The notes below the pieces were generated by a model that searched no databases, was not told the DNA's origin, and saw only the letters and a program-made list of their open reading frames with translations. Positions 18,925 through 27,526 of a DNA stretch of 64,000 nucleotides are shown here, one piece after another. This DNA comes from Pedobacter duraquae. GTDB lineage: Bacteria > Bacteroidota > Bacteroidia > Sphingobacteriales > Sphingobacteriaceae. The stretch lies in contig NZ_SNWM01000008.1 of assembly GCF_004362245.1 (NCBI RefSeq), forward strand, positions 1 through 64,000, read 5' to 3'. A program made the translations under genes and the position numbers. Position 1 is the first letter of the stretch. Each line of letters opens with the position of its first letter.

Positions 18925-20236
18925 AAGGGAGCTCATAAAGAAATCAGTTCCGTATACAGTAATACTCGTTGCGATTTATTCTGTACTACCTTACTCTGGG
19001 GCAGTAACTAATGTGCTATCTATTTTGGGTAATACCGCAATATGGTGGGTTTTATTATTGGGGATTTTGACATGTTACGTACTATCGAAGCAATATTTTT
19101 ATGATAAAAGCAATAATCAAAATATGCACTTTGTTATGGCATATCTATCTTGGAATCTATTTCAGGTTTTTAGAGGTTTTTTTATCGCCGAGACATATTG
19201 GGACTGGAAAGCATTATTAGAAAATGGTATGGCATTGTCACTTCCTATTATAGCATATGCAATTACAAACATATACGTAACACAAGCTATTTTGAGGTGT
19301 TATTTTCGAATTGGTTTACCATTATTTTGTTTTTTTATTTTAATAATTAATCGCGGTGCATATGGATTTTATCTCGTTCCGGTAGGATTTTTAATGCTTT
19401 TTTTTCCCACCTTAGAATTTAAGTGGAAAATGATTATTGGCGCAATCACCATTTTGGTTATCACAGCGGATCTATCAGCGCGGAGTAATGTAATTAAGTT
19501 TCTAATGCCGGTTTTACTATTGTCAATTTATTGGGGAAGGGCTGTTGTTGGCGTGAGACTTCTGGAAATCATTCGAAAAATCCTCTTTGTATTACCAATT
19601 TTGTTGTTTGGCTTGGCAATATCTGGTGCGTTCAACATTTTTAAAATGGACGAATATATTAAAGATGATTATGTGGAAGTTAAGCGAGATGAAAGTGGGC
19701 AAGTAGTAGAAGATAATCTAAAAGCGGATACAAGGACTATTCTTTATGTGGAAGTATTGAATACAGCTTACAAATACAACACCTGGTTTTTCGGAAGAAC
19801 TCCGGCCAGGGGAAATGAAACTGAGGTTTTCGCTGCGCTCGCAGAGGCAACCGGGAGGCAGGAGCGGATTGGAAATGAGGTAGCAATATTAAACATTTTT
19901 ACATGGACGGGAGCAATAGGAGTTGTATTATATCTAGTTGTTTTTTACCAAGCCTCGTATTTGTCGATTAATCGTTCCAAGAATACATATAGCAAAATGT
20001 TGGGCATTTTCGTTGCGTTTCGTTGGCTATATGCGTGGATTGAAGATATAAACTATTTCAGTTTAACTACATTTTTCATATGGTTAATGTTGGGCTTATG
20101 TCTATCAAAGGCGTTTAGAAATATGAATAATAACCAAGTGAAATTCTGGATAAGAGGAATTTTTGAAAAGAAATATAGGGTGTTCCATTTTAAAAATGAA
20201 CAGACTGCTAACAGTATTAACATTTATTCTAAGTAG
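18917..20236 (+). CDS. wzy: Wzy-type polysaccharide polymerase
   Basis: 439 residues with about ten membrane helices and one large polar loop in the second half (about residues 245-320) containing the NEVAILNIFTWTGAIG segment. This layout, a long periplasmic loop between late helices in an O-antigen-ligase/polymerase-like protein, is the usual basis for calling Wzy. It would join repeat units at the periplasmic face after Wzx export. It is the only such candidate in the operon. The start overlaps the upstream gene by 8 bases. Confidence 0.78.
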   Translation: MTKRELIKKSVPYTVILVAIYSVLPYSGAVTNVLSILGNTAIWWVLLLGILTCYVLSKQYFYDKSNNQNMHFVMAYLSWNLFQVFRGFFIAETYWDWKALLENGMALSLPIIAYAITNIYVTQAILRCYFRIGLPLFCFFILIINRGAYGFYLVPVGFLMLFFPTLEFKWKMIIGAITILVITADLSARSNVIKFLMPVLLLSIYWGRAVVGVRLLEIIRKILFVLPILLFGLAISGAFNIFKMDEYIKDDYVEVKRDESGQVVEDNLKADTRTILYVEVLNTAYKYNTWFFGRTPARGNETEVFAALAEATGRQERIGNEVAILNIFTWTGAIGVVLYLVVFYQASYLSINRSKNTYSKMLGIFVAFRWLYAWIEDINYFSLTTFFIWLMLGLCLSKAFRNMNNNQVKFWIRGIFEKKYRVFHFKNEQTANSINIYSK

Positions 20237-21085
20237 ATGGTACCTAAACTAGACAAAATTGCAAGCGTAGCCGTACTGCTCACTTGTCACAATAGAAAAG
20301 AAAAGACACTAGAAGCCTTGAATGCATTGTATCAACAAAATGGCTTTAATGACACATTTAGGGTTAGCGTATTTTTAGTAGATGATGGTTCAACCGATGG
20401 TACTTCAGAAGAGGTGTCCCGTTTGTTTCCTGATGTTAACATTATCGAAGGAAATGGTGAATTGTTTTGGAATCGTGGAATGCATTTAGCTTGGCAGAAA
20501 GCAGGAGATCAGTACGATTTTGATTATTATCTATGGCTAAACGATGATACTATTATGTTATCTCATGCCCTTGAAGAGATGTTGTCTTGTATTAATGCTT
20601 TACCTGGGGACAACATAGTAGTAGGGGCCGTGCGCTCAGATGTTACCGGACATTTCACGTATGGTGGCTTCAAATCGGATAATACTCCTGTACTGCCGAA
20701 CGGGAAATTACAGTATTGTAAAATTGTCAATGGAAATTGTGTACTAGTTAGTAGAGCTATATTTAAATCTGTTGGGAATTTAGACCCTGTTTTTCCTCAT
20801 GCGATTGGCGATCATGATTATGGTCTGAGAGTTATTAAAAGCGGCGGCAAGGTGTTGACTTCTAAAACTTACATAGGACATTGTGAAAGGAATGATAAAC
20901 TCCCGAGCTGGTGCTATAGTGACATTAATTTAAAAAAACGGATAGCCGCTCTATATTCTCCTTTGGGGAATGCCCATCCGAAGTATTTTTTTATATATGA
21001 GAAGAGGCATTTTGGATTAACGGTAGCGGTTAAACATTTTCTGTCAATTCATTTGCGGATGTTATTACCAAATTTATGGAATTAA
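20237..21085 (+). CDS. Glycosyltransferase family 2
   Basis: 282 residues. The GT-A nucleotide-binding region reads VAVLLTCHNRKEKTLEAL and VFLVDDGSTDGTSEE, the metal motif is LWLNDDTIM, and the acceptor side has GNCVLVSRAIF and AIGDHDYGLRVIKSGGK. The pattern resembles rhamnosyltransferase-type GT2 proteins, but donor specificity cannot be read. It starts directly after the polymerase stop and overlaps the next gene by 10 bases. Confidence 0.9.
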   Translation: MVPKLDKIASVAVLLTCHNRKEKTLEALNALYQQNGFNDTFRVSVFLVDDGSTDGTSEEVSRLFPDVNIIEGNGELFWNRGMHLAWQKAGDQYDFDYYLWLNDDTIMLSHALEEMLSCINALPGDNIVVGAVRSDVTGHFTYGGFKSDNTPVLPNGKLQYCKIVNGNCVLVSRAIFKSVGNLDPVFPHAIGDHDYGLRVIKSGGKVLTSKTYIGHCERNDKLPSWCYSDINLKKRIAALYSPLGNAHPKYFFIYEKRHFGLTVAVKHFLSIHLRMLLPNLWN

Positions 21086-21945
21086 ATGCTGACTATGTTT
21101 TTCAGACAGACTCTGAAATTGTTAATAGACAATACTTAACAAATCAGAATTACCTGATTGAATATGATCGTACTGTAGATCCGGAATATTGTGTTTTATA
21201 TTTTAGTAGCAACAATATTTACTTCCCTAATACTTCGGAGGCCTTTACTGAAAGTATAATAGATAAAGGGCGTTATGAGTGGTATGGCAATAGGATTAAT
21301 AAAGGATTTAAGCACATATTCCTTCGTGATATAAAAAAGCAGTGGTATTTGACTGGAATAAATAACGATATTGATGACCCTGAAAAACTAATTGCTTTTT
21401 TAAAGGCTGAAACCCAGGGTTATAAAATTATCGCTGTCGGAAGTTCTGCAGGCGGCTTCATTTCAACAATTATCGGACAGTCACTAGGCGCAGAGCAGAT
21501 TTACTCTTTTAATGGTCAATCTGAGATATTATCTTTGCTTGCAAAGCCTAATGCATCAACTGTTAATCCAATTTTGTTTAGAAATAAGGACAATTCTAAA
21601 TTGTTGCCTTTTTTTGATGTGTTAAATTTTATCACACATCCTAAATCCATTTTTTATTTTTATTCCACCGCCAGTCAATGGGATATTGAACAACACGCAC
21701 ATCTGACCAATCGAGCCATAAATGTTTATGCATTTAAAACTAGTAATCACGGAATTCCATTTTTGAAAACAAATTTGCCGGTAATATTAAATCTTCCAGA
21801 ACCGGATTTGTTAAAGTTATCCGGAATGGTATTTCATCCAATCTTATTCTCATTGAAGATCGTAGGATTAGCACAAACTGTTAATGGGGTTAAGATTGCA
21901 CTGAAGGCGGTTGTTGGTAAAATTTTGTTAAAACTTAAAAGATAA
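21076..21945 (+). CDS. Alpha/beta-hydrolase-like protein of the polysaccharide operon
   Basis: 289 residues, no signal peptide. A nucleophile-elbow motif (IIAVGSSAGGFIST, Ser near residue 122) follows a beta-strand, and a late SNHGIPFLKTN supplies a candidate catalytic His, which is the order expected for an alpha/beta hydrolase. It lies between two glycosyltransferase genes and overlaps the first by 10 bases, so its job is tied to the glycan. It may be a de-acylase or acyl-transfer enzyme. The catalytic acid is not obvious to me. Confidence 0.55.
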   Translation: MELNADYVFQTDSEIVNRQYLTNQNYLIEYDRTVDPEYCVLYFSSNNIYFPNTSEAFTESIIDKGRYEWYGNRINKGFKHIFLRDIKKQWYLTGINNDIDDPEKLIAFLKAETQGYKIIAVGSSAGGFISTIIGQSLGAEQIYSFNGQSEILSLLAKPNASTVNPILFRNKDNSKLLPFFDVLNFITHPKSIFYFYSTASQWDIEQHAHLTNRAINVYAFKTSNHGIPFLKTNLPVILNLPEPDLLKLSGMVFHPILFSLKIVGLAQTVNGVKIALKAVVGKILLKLKR

Positions 21946-21958
21946 TAACCTATACTTT

Positions 21959-22873
21959 ATGTCAGATTTAGCTCCAATTTTATTGTTCACTTATAAGCGT
22001 TTAGATACTTTAAAGGCTGCCGTAACTGCTTTAAAGAAAAATGAGTTAGCAGCTCAAAGCGATCTTTTTATCTTTTCTGACGCAGCAAAGTCTGATCATG
22101 ATCAACCTACTGTTCAAAAAGTGAGGGAATTTCTAAAGCAAATAGACGGCTTCAATAAGGTATCGATTTATGAATCCAGCAATAATAAGGGGCTTGCGCG
22201 CTCTATTATAGAGGGTGTCACAAAAGTAATTAATGATTATGGAAGGGCTATAGTTCTTGAAGATGATCTGCTGACTGTACCTAGTTTTTTGCAATTTACT
22301 AACCAGGCTTTATCATTTTATAAAGATCAAAGTAATGTTTATTCAATTAGTGGATATAATTATGATTTTAAAGTTCGAGAGAATGGGGTTTACGACAACT
22401 ATTTTGTAACAAGAGGATGTTCTTGGGGATGGGCTACTTGGGCTGATAGGTGGAATAAAGTAGACTGGAATATTGCTAATTACTCAGATATAGAATCTGC
22501 TGCTTTTAAAAAATCGTTTAATAAGTCAGGAACAGATTTGACAAGTATGCTTCTCAAACAAAGGGACGGCTTGATAGATTCATGGGCAATTAGATGGTAT
22601 TATAATCAATGGAAATTGAATGGATTGACGGTATACCCTGTCAGATCATTAATAGATAATCAAGGCTTTGATGATGATGCTACTCATACTAAAGTATTTA
22701 ATAGATATAAGACCAATTTAATGGATTCACAGCTAACCAAATTTAATCTTGATCCTGTCGTTGCAATAGATAATTATTACCAAAAGTTGATGCAAGCTAA
22801 ATTCTCAATCTTTACCAGGATATTTTGGGGTAAAGGAATGACTATACTTATGAAATTGAAAATGGTGAAATAG
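21959..22873 (+). CDS. GT-A glycosyltransferase (GT2-like)
   Basis: 304 residues. PILLFTYKRLDTLKAAVTAL begins the nucleotide-binding fold, SNNKGLARSIIEG and AIVLEDDLLTVPSFLQF give the metal site, and RGCSWGWATWADRW is the conserved acceptor-side block seen in a group of sugar transferases of polysaccharide loci. Cytoplasmic, adding one sugar to the lipid-linked unit. It is the last plus-strand gene of the main operon; the Wzi gene converges on it with a 4-base gap. Confidence 0.87.
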   Translation: MSDLAPILLFTYKRLDTLKAAVTALKKNELAAQSDLFIFSDAAKSDHDQPTVQKVREFLKQIDGFNKVSIYESSNNKGLARSIIEGVTKVINDYGRAIVLEDDLLTVPSFLQFTNQALSFYKDQSNVYSISGYNYDFKVRENGVYDNYFVTRGCSWGWATWADRWNKVDWNIANYSDIESAAFKKSFNKSGTDLTSMLLKQRDGLIDSWAIRWYYNQWKLNGLTVYPVRSLIDNQGFDDDATHTKVFNRYKTNLMDSQLTKFNLDPVVAIDNYYQKLMQAKFSIFTRIFWGKGMTILMKLKMVK

Positions 22874-22877
22874 GGAA

Positions 22878-24422
22878 TTATTGGAATTTTCTTATTATCT
22901 TAAATTGGATGCCAACCGAGTTATCCAATAGTTTTCCTCGATCAACCGCAGCGGCTGCACCAATGACATATCCTCTCGATACAGCAGTTTGAGCTTCGGC
23001 ATACAATGAAATTTGATTTACAGGAATGAAGACATTTGTTGTATTTGGCGTATAATGCCCATTCCCGGACTTGCCATATATACTAGTTCCAAAGGTGCCA
23101 AAATTTTTGGAGTATGTTGCTTTTGTTATAACATCCCATTTTCCAATAGAACCACTCAAACCTCCATGGAAAGCCAAAACACGATTGTTTATGAAATAGT
23201 CCTGCGCGTTAGATGCTTGACCTTCCCTTGAATCTGCTTTTCTGGTGATTAATGGATTACCCATTCCTACGTTCTTGTAGGACCAACCTTGTTTGAAGTA
23301 GTAGTTATTGTAGTAATCTTCATCTCCTGATAAAGTTTTTACAGACCAGGGATAACCTGCTTGATTCTTGGTGTAAAAAAGTTCAAGTGTTGCTTTCTTA
23401 AACCTGAAAGTAGCAGTTTGATCTTCGAAATTTCTATTTTCAAAACTCACGCCGTTGAGGCCGTCAGCAATATTTCCTAGTTTAGAAAGTGCTCCAACAT
23501 CGTAAAAGGACTGGCGATACAGAATGACCCTTACATTTTCGAAACTATATTCTGCACCAATATCTATAGAACCTAATTGATTTCCGATTTTAGACCTGGG
23601 TACTGCACCAGTTCCGTAAGTTTTTCCAGTCGCTACATAGAAAAATGTTTCTAATTTAGATAAGGTCAAAAAGGATCCATATGCGGCTTTTTGGTCATCC
23701 CAATATACTTGGTGATTAAATCCACCAAACAGATTTAATTTCCAATCTTCTTTACCAAATCTTACATATAAAGATTTTTGATGATAATAGCCTTGAGGAA
23801 AAGCGTCTTTCGAGGTTTTTATAGCTGGATTGTCGTAATTAGTTACAACATAGATATTTTTCTGCCCAAGCCAGCCGTGTACGAAGTTTCCTTTAAATGA
23901 GAACAGGCCGCTTAAAAAGGGTATCCGATAGTAATCTGGAATTGATACTTCAACTTTGGGGATACCTAACGCATTACCGGACACGGCAAAGTTTCCAGAA
24001 CTCAGTGTAGTATCACCGTTATAGCCAGTTACATCTCTAGAACGCCCGGCTTTAAGTTGAAAAATTCCTAATTTCCCTTTTAAATAGGCTTCAATTATAT
24101 TGAAATTTGAGTTTTTGCCAACGTTTGCTCTACCTTCTAATCCAAAAGCCCAATTAAATTCCCCCCTATTTCTCCTCGATCGATCATAGTCTTTGAACGC
24201 GCGTCCGATGAAGCTTCCAGATGCCCCGGATATGGGTATTGATCCATACTGGTTGGATCTTAGCCAAAATGGTACAGTGCTATTTGATGTATATCCTGCT
24301 TGAGACTCCAACTCGTACTTTATATCGTCAGTTTGGCCCTTCGTTTTTAATGTACCAGCCGTTAATAAAACTAGAGAAATCGCAAAGGTTCTTAGATATG
24401 TGGTCGCTGGTAATTTTAACAT
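22878..24422 (-). CDS. wzi: Capsule assembly Wzi-family outer membrane protein
   Basis: 514 residues with an N-terminal signal peptide (TFAISLVLLTAGTLKTKGQ) followed by YELESQAGYTSNSTVPFWL, a start typical of the Bacteroidota Wzi family. The rest is amphipathic strands rich in aromatic residues and short turns, as in an 18-stranded barrel, ending in aromatic FQ. Wzi helps anchor or order capsule on the cell surface. It is on the minus strand, about 100 bases behind the WecG-like gene, and may be transcribed with the GDP-sugar genes. Confidence 0.88.
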   Translation of the reverse strand: MLKLPATTYLRTFAISLVLLTAGTLKTKGQTDDIKYELESQAGYTSNSTVPFWLRSNQYGSIPISGASGSFIGRAFKDYDRSRRNRGEFNWAFGLEGRANVGKNSNFNIIEAYLKGKLGIFQLKAGRSRDVTGYNGDTTLSSGNFAVSGNALGIPKVEVSIPDYYRIPFLSGLFSFKGNFVHGWLGQKNIYVVTNYDNPAIKTSKDAFPQGYYHQKSLYVRFGKEDWKLNLFGGFNHQVYWDDQKAAYGSFLTLSKLETFFYVATGKTYGTGAVPRSKIGNQLGSIDIGAEYSFENVRVILYRQSFYDVGALSKLGNIADGLNGVSFENRNFEDQTATFRFKKATLELFYTKNQAGYPWSVKTLSGDEDYYNNYYFKQGWSYKNVGMGNPLITRKADSREGQASNAQDYFINNRVLAFHGGLSGSIGKWDVITKATYSKNFGTFGTSIYGKSGNGHYTPNTTNVFIPVNQISLYAEAQTAVSRGYVIGAAAAVDRGKLLDNSVGIQFKIIRKFQ

Positions 24423-24519
24423 GTATGAAGTAATTTTGAATGGATATTTCGCAATATAGTCCGAATTACAAGATAAAAAGGAGAGTTAAGTCTATAATTA
24501 CTAATTTAAACGACTTTGT

Positions 24520-25275
24520 CTAAAATTTAAATTTCTTTTTTAGTTTTTCTCTTGTTAATAAGAATAGAAAATGGCTATTAGTTTTGAAATACCTTTTGAA
24601 TAGTCTGTTTGGTTCTTGCATTAACCTAAAAGACCACTCCAAACTATTATCTTGCATCCATTTTGGTGCCCTTTCCTGAAGTCCTACTAACACAGGTAAA
24701 GCACCACCTACACCAATCATTACTGCGGATATTTTTCCCTTCATTTGAGACATCCATGTCTCCTGCTTTGGGCATCCAAGAACAACAAAAACCATATTTG
24801 CTCCAGAGTCATTAATGTTTTTCGCAATCTCCAGTTTTTCATCGGCGTTTAACTCTCTGAAGGGTGGGGAATACATTCCCGCCACTCTCAATGCCGGGTA
24901 TTTATCCTTTAAAAAATTGGCGGTGATATCGAGCATTTTTTGAGATCCTCCATAGAAGTATACCGAAGTCCCAGCTTTTGTTGATTCGGCCAGGAGACGA
25001 GGTAATAAACTCATTCCATCGATTCTTTGTTGCTGAACACCATATAGCATTTTGAAGCTTTTTGCAATTGGCATCCCGTCGGGAGTTACAATATTCGCAT
25101 TGTTTACTATTTGTCTAAAATCTCTGGAATAATAGGTCTCTAATAGCATATGTACATTAGCTACGCAAACATATGAAGACTCCTTTATAGCGGCACATTC
25201 CATGATATCCTTAACCACCTGCTCATAGGTAGCTTTGGTTACGTTCATTGATATGATTCTTCTCTTTGGTAGCAT
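24520..25275 (-). CDS. WecG/TagA/CpsF-family glycosyltransferase
   Basis: About 251 residues. Motifs in order: NIVTPDGMPIAKSFKML, SVYFYGGSQKMLD, MVFVVLGCPKQETWM, IGVGGALPVLVGLQERAPKW, and SFRLMQEPNRLFKRYF near the end. This is the GT26 family, which adds the second sugar (often a ManNAc-type residue) to undecaprenyl-PP-GlcNAc. I take the ATG at 25275, 10 bases after the gmd stop; a longer frame from 25353 would overlap gmd by 68 bases. Transcribed with gmd-manC-gmd. Confidence 0.9.
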   Translation of the reverse strand: MLPKRRIISMNVTKATYEQVVKDIMECAAIKESSYVCVANVHMLLETYYSRDFRQIVNNANIVTPDGMPIAKSFKMLYGVQQQRIDGMSLLPRLLAESTKAGTSVYFYGGSQKMLDITANFLKDKYPALRVAGMYSPPFRELNADEKLEIAKNINDSGANMVFVVLGCPKQETWMSQMKGKISAVMIGVGGALPVLVGLQERAPKWMQDNSLEWSFRLMQEPNRLFKRYFKTNSHFLFLLTREKLKKKFKF

Positions 25276-25285
25276 TTGAACTATG

Positions 25286-26398
25286 TTATTCGAACTGATT
25301 TTTAATGAAATAACCTGCTTCTTTAAGCATTTTTTCTTTTTGAAAATGCTCAACGTCCGATGCCATCATTTCTTTTACTAATCCAGCAAGATCGTATTTA
25401 GGTTTCCAATCTAATTTCTCATTGCATTTAGTTGGATCTCCGATCAATAAATCTACTTCGGTAGGGCGGAAGTATTTCTTATCCACGGCTACAACTTCTT
25501 TACCAATTTCTACCTGGAAATCTGGATTGCTACAAGAAACAACAGTGGCACGTTCGTCAGCACCTTCACCGTTAAAAGCTAAAGTAATACCGACTTCAAG
25601 GAAAGCCATTTTAATGAAATCACGTACTGTTGTAGTAACTCCAGTTGCAATTACAAAATCCTCTGGTTTTTCTTGTTGTAAGATTAACCACATCGCTTCT
25701 ACATAGTCTTTAGCGTGTCCCCAATCTCTGCGGGCATCAAGATTACCCAGGTACAATTTATCTTGAAGACCCAGCGCTATTTTAGAAGTACCGCGGGTAA
25801 TTTTTCTAGTTACAAATGTTTCTCCACGTAATGGACTTTCATGGTTAAATAGAATCCCGTTACAAGCAAACATGCCGTAAGCTTCTCTGTAGTTTACTGT
25901 AATCCAATACGCGTACATTTTAGCTACAGCATACGGTGAACGTGGATAGAAAGGTGTAGTTTCTGATTGTGGAACAGCTTGAACCAATCCGTACAATTCT
26001 GAAGTTGAAGCCTGGTAGATTTTAGTTTTACCAATTAGACCAAGGATACGAACTGCCTCAAGGATTCTTAAAGTTCCGATTCCATCTGCATTTGCAGTAT
26101 ATTCAGGAGTATCGAAGCTTACCTGAACATGGCTCATGGCACCTAAATTGTAAATTTCATCTGGTTGAACCTGTTGGATGATTCTAATCAAGTTGGTAGA
26201 ATCACTTAAATCGCCATAATGCAATACAAACTTCACATTAGCCTCATGTGGATCCTGATAAAGGTGATCAATACGGTCTGTATTGAATAATGAGCTACGG
26301 CGTTTAATGCCGTGAACTTCATAACCTTTTTTTAACAATAGGTCTGCCAAATAGGCGCCATCCTGACCAGTTATTCCTGTGATTAATGCTTTTTTCAT
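25286..26398 (-). CDS. gmd: GDP-mannose 4,6-dehydratase, copy A
   Basis: 370 residues, extended SDR. It has the nucleotide loop (ALITGITGQDGAYLADLLL), the catalytic region STSELYG with YPRSPYAVAKMYAY, and the product-side motif RRDWGHAKDYVEAMW. It converts GDP-D-mannose to GDP-4-keto-6-deoxy-D-mannose, the substrate of the fucose synthase at the left edge. The protein is residue-for-residue identical to copy B (27527-28639), while the DNA differs at roughly 100 silent positions by my hand count. manC lies between the copies. Confidence 0.95.
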   Translation of the reverse strand: MKKALITGITGQDGAYLADLLLKKGYEVHGIKRRSSLFNTDRIDHLYQDPHEANVKFVLHYGDLSDSTNLIRIIQQVQPDEIYNLGAMSHVQVSFDTPEYTANADGIGTLRILEAVRILGLIGKTKIYQASTSELYGLVQAVPQSETTPFYPRSPYAVAKMYAYWITVNYREAYGMFACNGILFNHESPLRGETFVTRKITRGTSKIALGLQDKLYLGNLDARRDWGHAKDYVEAMWLILQQEKPEDFVIATGVTTTVRDFIKMAFLEVGITLAFNGEGADERATVVSCSNPDFQVEIGKEVVAVDKKYFRPTEVDLLIGDPTKCNEKLDWKPKYDLAGLVKEMMASDVEHFQKEKMLKEAGYFIKNQFE

Positions 26399-26438
26399 AA
26401 AATTATTTGAGTGCTTGTAAGTTACTGTAATGTATATC

Positions 26439-27524
26439 TTAAATAAAACTGTCTCCGAATTCTAAGCTCATTCTTTTAACAACTTCCTTAATTTCCTGTT
26501 CGTCTTCTTTTGGATAGATCAAAAGGGCATTTCCTTCATCTACTACAATAAAATTGTCAAGGCCTTTAATTACCGCAAGTTTATTGTTTTGGATATGTAT
26601 AATACTATTAGTGGTGTTGCTGATGTTAATCTGACTTGCAGACACGACATTATTTCCTTCAGTTCGGTCTGCAGCTTCATATAAAGAAGCCCAGGTTCCC
26701 AGATCTGACCATCCAAATTCGGCAGGTATAGTATAAACATTGTCTGCTTGTTCCATGATCGCGTAATCAATGGAAATGTTAGGAGAATTGGGATAATGCT
26801 CATCGATAAAGCTTTGTTCAGCCTCAGTATTATATACTGCCTGTCCAACCTCAAAGATACCAAATAATACTGGTGTATATTTTGCCAAAGCTTTTAAGAT
26901 TGATTCTGCTTTCCAGATGAAAATTCCTGCGTTCCACACATATTTTCCTTCGTTAAGAAATTCTTGTGCAGTACTGAGGTTTGGTTTCTCAGTAAAGCGT
27001 TCTACTTTGAAAATGCCGTCGCCAGCATCTGCTCCATATTTGATGTAGCCATAACCCGTGTCTGGTCTGGTAGGTGAAATACCTAAAGTAACCAGTGAAT
27101 CTGTTTGATCAGTATATGCAAGTGCTTGTTGAACCTTTTGTACAAAGATATCCTCGTAAAGGATAAAATGATCTGAAGGCGCAACGATCAAATTGGCGTC
27201 TGGATTTAATGCGGCTAATTTAAAAGAGGCGTAAGCTATACATGGAGCGGTGTTGTTTCTACTTGGCTCACAGATAACCTGCCCAGCTCCTAAACCCTTT
27301 AATTGCTCCAGTATAATACCCTGATATTGGCTATTGGTTACAATGTAGATGTTCTCTGCAGGGATAAATTTAGCAAACCTTTCATACGTTAACTGAAGTA
27401 ACGACTTGCCGATACCTAATATATCTAAAAATTGCTTAGGATAATTGGTGCGACTTTTTGGCCAGAAACGGCTTCCAACGCCTCCGGCCATAATTAATGC
27501 GTATGTATTCTTGTATGAATCCAT
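26439..27524 (-). CDS. manC: Mannose-1-phosphate guanylyltransferase
   Basis: 361 residues. The pyrophosphorylase signature GGVGSRFWPKSRTNYPKQF is at residues 15-33; VAPSDHFIL, GYGYIKYG, FTEKPNLSTA and NAGIFIWKAE follow in family order. The length fits the short, single-domain form (no C-terminal isomerase domain). It makes GDP-mannose from mannose-1-phosphate and GTP in the cytoplasm, feeding both gmd products. It lies 2 bases after gmd copy B and 40 bases before copy A, on the same strand. Confidence 0.95.
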   Translation of the reverse strand: MDSYKNTYALIMAGGVGSRFWPKSRTNYPKQFLDILGIGKSLLQLTYERFAKFIPAENIYIVTNSQYQGIILEQLKGLGAGQVICEPSRNNTAPCIAYASFKLAALNPDANLIVAPSDHFILYEDIFVQKVQQALAYTDQTDSLVTLGISPTRPDTGYGYIKYGADAGDGIFKVERFTEKPNLSTAQEFLNEGKYVWNAGIFIWKAESILKALAKYTPVLFGIFEVGQAVYNTEAEQSFIDEHYPNSPNISIDYAIMEQADNVYTIPAEFGWSDLGTWASLYEAADRTEGNNVVSASQINISNTTNSIIHIQNNKLAVIKGLDNFIVVDEGNALLIYPKEDEQEIKEVVKRMSLEFGDSFI

Positions 27525-27526
27525 GT

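Noticed and set aside
24520..25353. Longer start for the WecG-like gene
   Set aside because: It would overlap gmd by 68 bases; the ATG at 25275 fits the family start.
27306..27319. Fourth copy of the 14-base motif
   Set aside because: GTATTATACTGGAG on the minus strand resembles it but lacks a base and lies within manC coding DNA; probably chance.
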